From: Rachycentron canadum
Lineage: Eukaryota; Chordata; Actinopteri; Carangiformes; Rachycentridae
Length of the DNA stretch: 64,000 nt
Direction of reading: 5' to 3'
Assembly (NCBI GenBank): GCA_038496675.1
Contig: CM076655.1
Span: 24,543,075-24,607,074 of the forward strand
Shown here: in pieces, positions 58,780 through 64,000 of the stretch
How the letters are laid out: each line of letters opens with the position of its first letter
How positions within the stretch are numbered: position 1 is the first letter of the stretch
The notes under the pieces: generated by a model
Database searches by the model: none
What the model saw: the letters and a program-made list of their open reading frames with translations, nothing else
Told to the model about the DNA's origin: nothing
Made by a program: the position numbers and the translations under genes

Positions 58780-59193
58780 TTAATCTTATTGCTCCCATAT
58801 TTCGTACTTTTCCTGTCTTTTATCTGAAGTGTTGATATCTGTAAGAAGATATATTTGTGGTTTTAAGAACCAAAAACCATCTCGGTGTAGTTTTACATCT
58901 CCTCTCTCAGGCTTCTCTCTGGAGTTCTCGTAACAAAAGGTGTGTTTTCTGAGTGATCAAATAAAAATATAGCAAATTTCAGGTAAAACACTTGGGTGTA
59001 TCCAGTTGGGTGGGGCTTGAGGGTGGTTAGTCCTGACGGCTGGTTTTAAGGCTCAGTTTCTAAATAGAGACTGTGAGCATTTCTCTGGAGACTGAGCACT
59101 TTGATACATTCGCAGCATTTATATTAAACCTAGACCTGCTTTATAATCAATAAAGACATGGATATCTCACTTTATATAAAACAGGGCCTTTAA
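58780..59193 (+). mobile_element. TTAA-flanked MITE-like element, copy 2
   Basis: It starts at TTAATCTTATTGCTCCCATA (decayed) and ends GGGCCTTTAA. The right end read inward (TTAAAGGCCCTGTTTTATAT) resembles the left end of copy 1 (TTAAAGGTCCCATATTTTAC), so the family has inverted ends. Internal blocks TTTTAAGAACCAAAAACCATC, GACGGCTGGTTTTAAGGCTC and TGTGAGCATTTCTCTGG match copy 1 at 22601. Confidence 0.6.
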
Positions 59194-60769
59194 GTCTCAT
59201 CCCAAGAAAAGAAATTACCCCGCACTGTCTGTAAATTTTCATCTTAAATCAGCTTCAGGAGAAAGTGTGATTCCAGGAAGAAGAGGTAAAGGATCCCTCC
59301 TCTCGATCTAATGGGGTAAGATGAATAAAATTAAGTCCTTCTCAACTCCTTCTATGATTCCACTTCCTTTTTTTTTTTTTCTTCTTTTTTTCTTCTCGTA
59401 CCTCTCTCCACACCCCCCTCTTCCTCTCCCACCCCTTATTCTTCTTCCTTTTCTTCATTTCTCCCTCTGCTCTTGTCTAAAATTGAGAACAGGACAGCTG
59501 GTAATTGAAGATCATTGTCTTTCCACAGGCCCTTAGGATTTGCAATACCTTTCACCACAGCTCATCTTCACCAGACAATGTTTTTGGTCCTCTTTTTTGT
59601 TTGCCCCCCCCCTTTCTTCTTCTGCTTCTTCTTCTTCTTCTTCTTCTTCTTGTCTTTCCCCATAAACTCCACAAGCCCTTTTTGAAATTGGATTTTCATT
59701 TGAGATGGACCAGAAGCACCCGTCGTGTTTATGCCACCTTCCTCCCATCAATTTTCCTTTCTCTTTTCCTCACTTCATTTCGGCCCGTTCTCTCCTCTAT
59801 CTCCTCCTGTGAATTATCTCCTCTCAGTCCACCTTGGACAGGAGCTCCATTTTCCTGCCTATGGATCTTAAAAGAAAAAAAAAAAAAAAAGAATAAGAAA
59901 GAAAGGACGGACGGACGGGGGAAAAAAAAAAAAAAAAAGTCACTGCAGATTGGAGTCCACCGTTGTTCGCCGGGCGGGCACGACGGAAAGAGAAGAAGCT
60001 GAGAAGATCGTGATCAGGCAGACTGTGTTCCTGATTTCTCTGCTGAAGTTACAGGACGTTCTGACCTCATTTAAAGTTCCCTCACAAAGATCCTCAAGCA
60101 AACAAACTATTTGTTTTATTATCAACTATGTAAGTTGGATGAAAAATATTAAATGCCCAAGTACAAATACCACGAGGTGTATAAGTACTAGTGAAGAGTT
60201 ACTGGCTCTTTGAGAGAAATCAAAGTCTGGAAGGCTTTGAATGGATTTAATTGACAGTATCTGCGTTCTTTTTCACATCTGCTGTGTTTCCTGTTTAAAC
60301 TTCTTTTATCTGACGTCTACAAATCAAGACTTTTGTTAAAGTGAAGCTTTTGAGAAGAAAATGTTTTATCATAATTTTATTAATTTGTACATTTGTAATT
60401 CCATCATTTCTGCACAATGTCTGTGTCTCGATGAATAGGAAGCAGATTACAGATGTGTATGTCTTACACACACACACACACACACGCAGGCAGAGGAGAC
60501 TTGGGTTAGGTGAGGTTACTTTAAATGTACCTGTTTTCTATGAAGTAGGATTCGTCCTGTTGAGTCAAACTGTTTCATGAGCGACAGGTGTCCAGTCTTA
60601 CTTAAGGAAATGGGCCGAGACAACTATTCATTTCAATGTAGGGGGCGATGGAGTGATCGTTGGCCAAAGCAGTGAGCGACAGTGCTGAACCAAATGTCTC
60701 TTGGTATCTGGATGAACAAATCATGGAGATTTGAGACTCAAATTTGTGCAATCTGGCCTGTCACTGGAG
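59194..60769. other. Pyrimidine-rich non-coding stretch
   Basis: No gene is recognised. It holds T/C-rich DNA (59350-59480), a (TTC)n run at 59615-59651, two poly(A) tracts (59875-59890 and 59922-59938) and (CA)n at 60468-60485. Open frames here read these tracts. Confidence 0.4.
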
Positions 60770-60800
60770 CAGTGGTGGGCAATGCATGGCCTGACAGACC
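60770..60800 (+). mobile_element. hAT-like terminal fragment
   Basis: CAGTGGTGGGCAATGCATGG resembles the CAGTGGTGGGCAAACTACGG start of many hAT elements. No matching right end or target duplication was found, so it is a truncated or doubtful copy. Confidence 0.35.
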
Positions 60801-60863
60801 TTTTTTTTTTACAATTTTTCCCTTTGATGTCACATTGTCAGACTGACAGTCCCACATTTAGCT

Positions 60864-61157
60864 ATGATGGGAGAGAATCTAACCCCACCTGAAGATGCTT
60901 ACTATACTTTTATCCATGTTGAGAGTGAACACAAACTAGATCTCCAACAAGGCAACAAGAGTTACCTACAGAATCACTTCCTATTTACCGACTTTGCCCA
61001 CAAAATAAAAACGCAGAAAGTGCAGAAATCTTCTGCAACAGCAGCAGCACCAGCTATTGTGGGCTCTGATTCTGAAAAGTTAATACAGGAAGTTCCAATG
61101 ATTCTGGTTCTTGCGCAACAGACCTCTGAAATAACAGAAAAACAGTGTCTGATATGA
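60864..61157 (+). CDS. Unrecognised 97-codon ORF near a hAT-like end
   Basis: The ORF starts ATGATGGGAGAG and ends TGA at 61155-61157. Its composition is balanced, with no simple-sequence stretch except a short Ala run (SSATAAAPA), and a charged middle (VESEHKLDLQQGNKSY, then DFAHKIKTQKVQK). No domain, signal peptide or membrane segment is seen. It lies 64 bp after a hAT-like terminus, so it could be a relic of a transposon protein. I do not recognise it, and chance is a real alternative because stop-free runs of this size occur at random in 64 kb. Confidence 0.15.
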   Translation: MMGENLTPPEDAYYTFIHVESEHKLDLQQGNKSYLQNHFLFTDFAHKIKTQKVQKSSATAAAPAIVGSDSEKLIQEVPMILVLAQQTSEITEKQCLI

Positions 61158-61344
61158 AAACGTATATAAATAAAACCAGTTCAGCAGATCACCCAAATTA
61201 GTCGTTTGTGACTGAGCCACAGTGACACACACGTGAGCTGTAACCTTCTTCAATTAGCCTTTGATTTTGTTTTGGTTGCCATCCAATGGATTTAAAACAA
61301 ATAGGCCAACCTTGCTTGTCGACCTCTGACCTTGAGGCAGCACA

Positions 61345-61525
61345 GATTCCCAAATGCATCTGGCCTACACTCGGGCCACATGCTCGTGTTTGTTCCGGCC
61401 CAGAATACTCTCATGTACATATACAGCGTCACTGTCAGTTGCCACATCGCCCCACTCTCCTCAGATGTGGACGTATATGGGCCAGACTTGGCCCATGGAT
61501 CCAGGGTGTTTACTGGTGGATTTTA
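61345..61525 (-). repeat. GGGCCA-rich repeat, copy 3 (inverted)
   Basis: The minus strand reads AACACCCTGGATCCATGGGCC, TGGCCCATATACGTCCACATC and AACAAACACGAGCATGTGGCC, matching copies 1 and 2 at 3.6-3.8 kb and 5.03-5.23 kb. Only the GGGCCA-rich half is present. Confidence 0.7.
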
Positions 61526-63794
61526 TATAAAGCCTAGAAATGGTTAATGGTTAACAGCAGACATCAATTCTGTGATCCATTATTTGTTCCAGGAACCTGT
61601 GCTACTTCATCTGGGACTTAAACAATTGGCTTCATGTCTCCAGTGGCTATTAACCCTGTGGTTCTTTCTCTGGTTAGTTTGCTTTAATATGCAGGGAGCA
61701 CCAGAGGGGTGGAGCCTGGGCATTTTGCCTCATCTCAGGACACATCCATCAATCAATTTTAAATACCCTCCCGTTATTATCTAAACCATCCACTGCCCTG
61801 TTCTAAACCCGTCTTCACCAGCCGTGGAACAGTGAAATACTGTATATTGACTAACACTGTATATTGAGCCAACCCTGCTCTGGTCATCAACATGACTGGC
61901 AGGTTATGGCAGCATGAAATTAAAAGGATCTTGTTTTATTGCAGCGGAACATCACTCACCAGCCCCCGTGTGCTCGTCTCTCGGGCCGCGTGGCGTGGAG
62001 AGGCAAGCGCGGGGCTGTCAGAGCGGACCGGCCGCCGGCGGCCGCCCTCATCCGTAATAAACACGACCACTGGGATATTGCAGGAATCAGCGATCCAAGC
62101 ATTGAGAAATTAGCTTGTCTCTCGCCTTCAGTGTTATTGATCACCTGACTTCCTTATACATTCCCACATAATATAGGCAGCACTGACTTAATTAGTCAAA
62201 AGAGGGGCTGGGTAATTACATGTCACTTTAACAATGTGTTTTATCGCCTACAAGCTCTGGTGGTACCAAGCAAATCTAATCGTGGATTTAATGCAAAGTG
62301 GGATAGAGAGCGAAGGATAGAGAGGAGAGGATAGAGGGTGTGTAAAGAAGACGACAGCCAGAGAAGAGGAATGTGAATAATTTTATCCTACAAGGCTTGT
62401 TATTTTTGCAGTTCCATACACTGGATTTTGTTGAAAAGTTGGCAGGGCAGGAAACTAATTTTGGTATCTACAGACTACAGCAGCTCTCTCTTTATTAGCT
62501 GCTGCCAGAGCTGAGCAAGTCTTCAAGAAACAGGTAGACCAAGTCAGTCTCCAGTCCCGAGCCTTGGACATCGTCTTAGGACAAACTGACTCTTTTGGCC
62601 TCAAGAAATTAGAACGTGTGATTCATCAAAATCTGGACAGTTTCTCAGTGAATACCGATTTGTTGATTTGCAGGTTAAATGTAAGAAACTACATTTAGAA
62701 AGTTGAAAACATAAAATATTTTCCAAACCTTGAATATCTACTACTAATAAAAAAAAGATCCTGAACCCAGTTTTCATCACAGATAAATAGAGGCCAAGTA
62801 AAAAAATAAATGCATGTTGTGAGACTTTTAATTTGACGTGTCTGGAGAACATGTTGAATTAATGTGTTGAAATGTAGAAGTTAACAGGTAAACATTAACC
62901 CAACTATAAACCCCCCCTCTATGTAACTGTGGACAGTTGTAAATGGCTGATCATGTCCTTCATCGAAGATGCTCTTCATCACGGACCCTGTTTAATGACG
63001 TATTCCCCACAAATCTGAATGCTGATGTCACTTCCTGTGTCCCATGTTCCCGTTGACCAGTCTTTGAGAATGAAGCTGCTGGCGTCCATCCTCCATCACT
63101 TCAAGCGTTTCTTCTCGTCATCTCGACGCCGGTTCTGTTCATCACTCATCGCCTGCAGCTAAATTAACTATATATATATATAATAAAATCTGTTACTGTT
63201 ACTAGCTGTGATGTTGCTGTACTTTATACAGTTATAGTGTTACAGTTCACCCTATTGTTGTTGCTGATACTCTAATTACTATCACTGCATGTGATCATTT
63301 CCCCTATTTCTTCCCAAATAAAAACTGACTTAAACTGATTATGTTTCCTTTATTGAAAATAGTTCATTACTAAAGTTTCTTCAAATTTCTTCAAGCTGTT
63401 GAAATGAACACGAACCAAAACCTCTTGACAGTGTATAATGAAGTGATTGTAAATACAGTTTAATTAATGTTGCAAAGAAGCTGGTTTTTCATGTTCAGGC
63501 TAATTTACATTTCCAAAAAAAGAAAAATAATAAAGATCACAAACTAAATATGGTGATGAAATGTGTGAGAATAGTAACATCTCTAATGGTGAACAGAGCA
63601 CAATTAACAAAACAACAGCAAATTTATATTAAAAAGGTGCTTTATAAATAGAAAAAGTTACAGACTTGTGTCACAGTGACCTTTAAGTTTCTTGTTGAAG
63701 TGTTAGTTTGTGCTATTTTTTTTAAGTAAGGTTGTGTGTTTTACATTTAATGACTCGGGATCTTGTCTCCGTTCACACAACTTTCTGCAAGGTG
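61526..63794. other. Non-coding DNA with a possible conserved block
   Basis: No gene is recognised. Segment 61970-62290 passes from a GC-rich part (GCGGACCGGCCGCCGG) to a repeat-free AT part with GACTTAATTAGTCAAAAGAG and GGGTAATTACATGTCAC, which looks like a conserved enhancer. A (TA)n run lies at about 63169-63183. Confidence 0.3.
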
Positions 63795-63965
63795 AAACGT
63801 CTGCAAGTTTATTTGTATCACACATAATCACACACAGAGGTTATTCTGTTGGCATAACAGAAATAAAAAAGCTGAGAAAATAGAGGTAAAAAGAATAATG
63901 AAAGAGCAGTATAAAGACAGATTATAAAACAGATATTATATCATTATAGAGCAAGGTTAAAGGAT
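63795..63965 (+). repeat. CTTTATTTGTA...GCTT fish repeat, copy 4
   Basis: It shows GCAAGTTTATTTGTATCACAC, CACACACAGAGG, then A-rich AAAGAATAATGAAAGAGCAG and TAAAACAGAT, the order found at 9448 and 8075. It may run past the window end. Confidence 0.5.
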
Positions 63966-64000
63966 TAAATGCAGATCTTAGTCTTTTTCGGTTCATAAAC

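Noticed and set aside
59505..60002. 165-codon + strand ORF
   Set aside because: It reads (TTC)n and poly(A) tracts as poly-Leu and poly-Lys; simple-sequence artefact.
1..64000. Prokaryotic-type features (operons, CRISPR, ribosome binding sites, phage genes)
   Set aside because: The repeats, microsatellites, splice-like signals and low coding density are vertebrate; no array of direct repeats with unique spacers was seen.

Overview
This window looks like vertebrate, almost certainly teleost (probably percomorph) nuclear DNA. It is about 64 kb of AT-leaning sequence dominated by non-coding DNA. It has many (CA)n, (CT)n and poly(A) tracts, no dense ORFs, and several interspersed repeats I recognise as typical of bony fish: a GGATGG-tailed repeat, LINE tails of the AATAAAGTATCTATC type, a tRNA-headed SINE, and piggyBac, hAT and Tc1/mariner relics. 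I found no complete known gene, no rRNA and no intact tRNA. Two runs of N (1547-1935 and 52861-53252) are assembly gaps, both bordered by G-rich sequence. The species and the neighbouring genes cannot be read from the sequence.

Left end (1-6 kb): the best gene candidate is a small two-exon ORF on the + strand (ATG at 1243, donor at 1312, acceptor at 2076, stop at 2185-2187). It would encode 59 residues that I do not recognise. The first gap lies inside its intron. Downstream are two direct copies of a GGGCCA-rich repeat (3150-3790 and 4866-5235); a third copy lies inverted at 61.3 kb.

Middle (6-41 kb): repeats and apparently unique DNA alternate. There is a four-fold AGAGGATGAA-type repeat (6785-7300), a degenerate AGT/AGC tract split by insertions (14.3-15.65 kb), and a half tRNA-Lys fused to a LINE-type tail (15476-15511). 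A ~140-bp-period repeat carries three near-perfect DR1 nuclear-receptor motifs (20340-20700), and a TTAA-flanked MITE-like element lies at 22601-23068. Nine copies of one ~450-bp repeat ('family A') are spread over the whole window; one has split an older repeat at 36.4-37.2 kb.

41.2-44.9 kb is the most structured region. hAT-like ends with a perfect 8-bp duplication GTCTAAAT bracket 3.6 kb. Inside are a DR1-bearing repeat with a perfect AGGTCAAAGGTCA, an L1-type reverse-transcriptase fragment, and a broken piggyBac transposase pseudogene on the minus strand.

Right end (45-64 kb): a GGATGG-tailed repeat, a SINE, a clean G-quadruplex motif beside a LINE tail, an inverted copy and a partial copy of the repeat seen at 10.9 kb, a second TTAA MITE next to a 26-bp perfect palindrome, and an unrecognised 97-codon ORF beside a hAT-like end. 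Several stretches resemble conserved non-coding enhancers (homeodomain-type TAATTA motifs, no repeat signature), but that is inference only. Nothing here shows a co-operating gene system; the interest lies in the small ORF and the layered mobile-element history.
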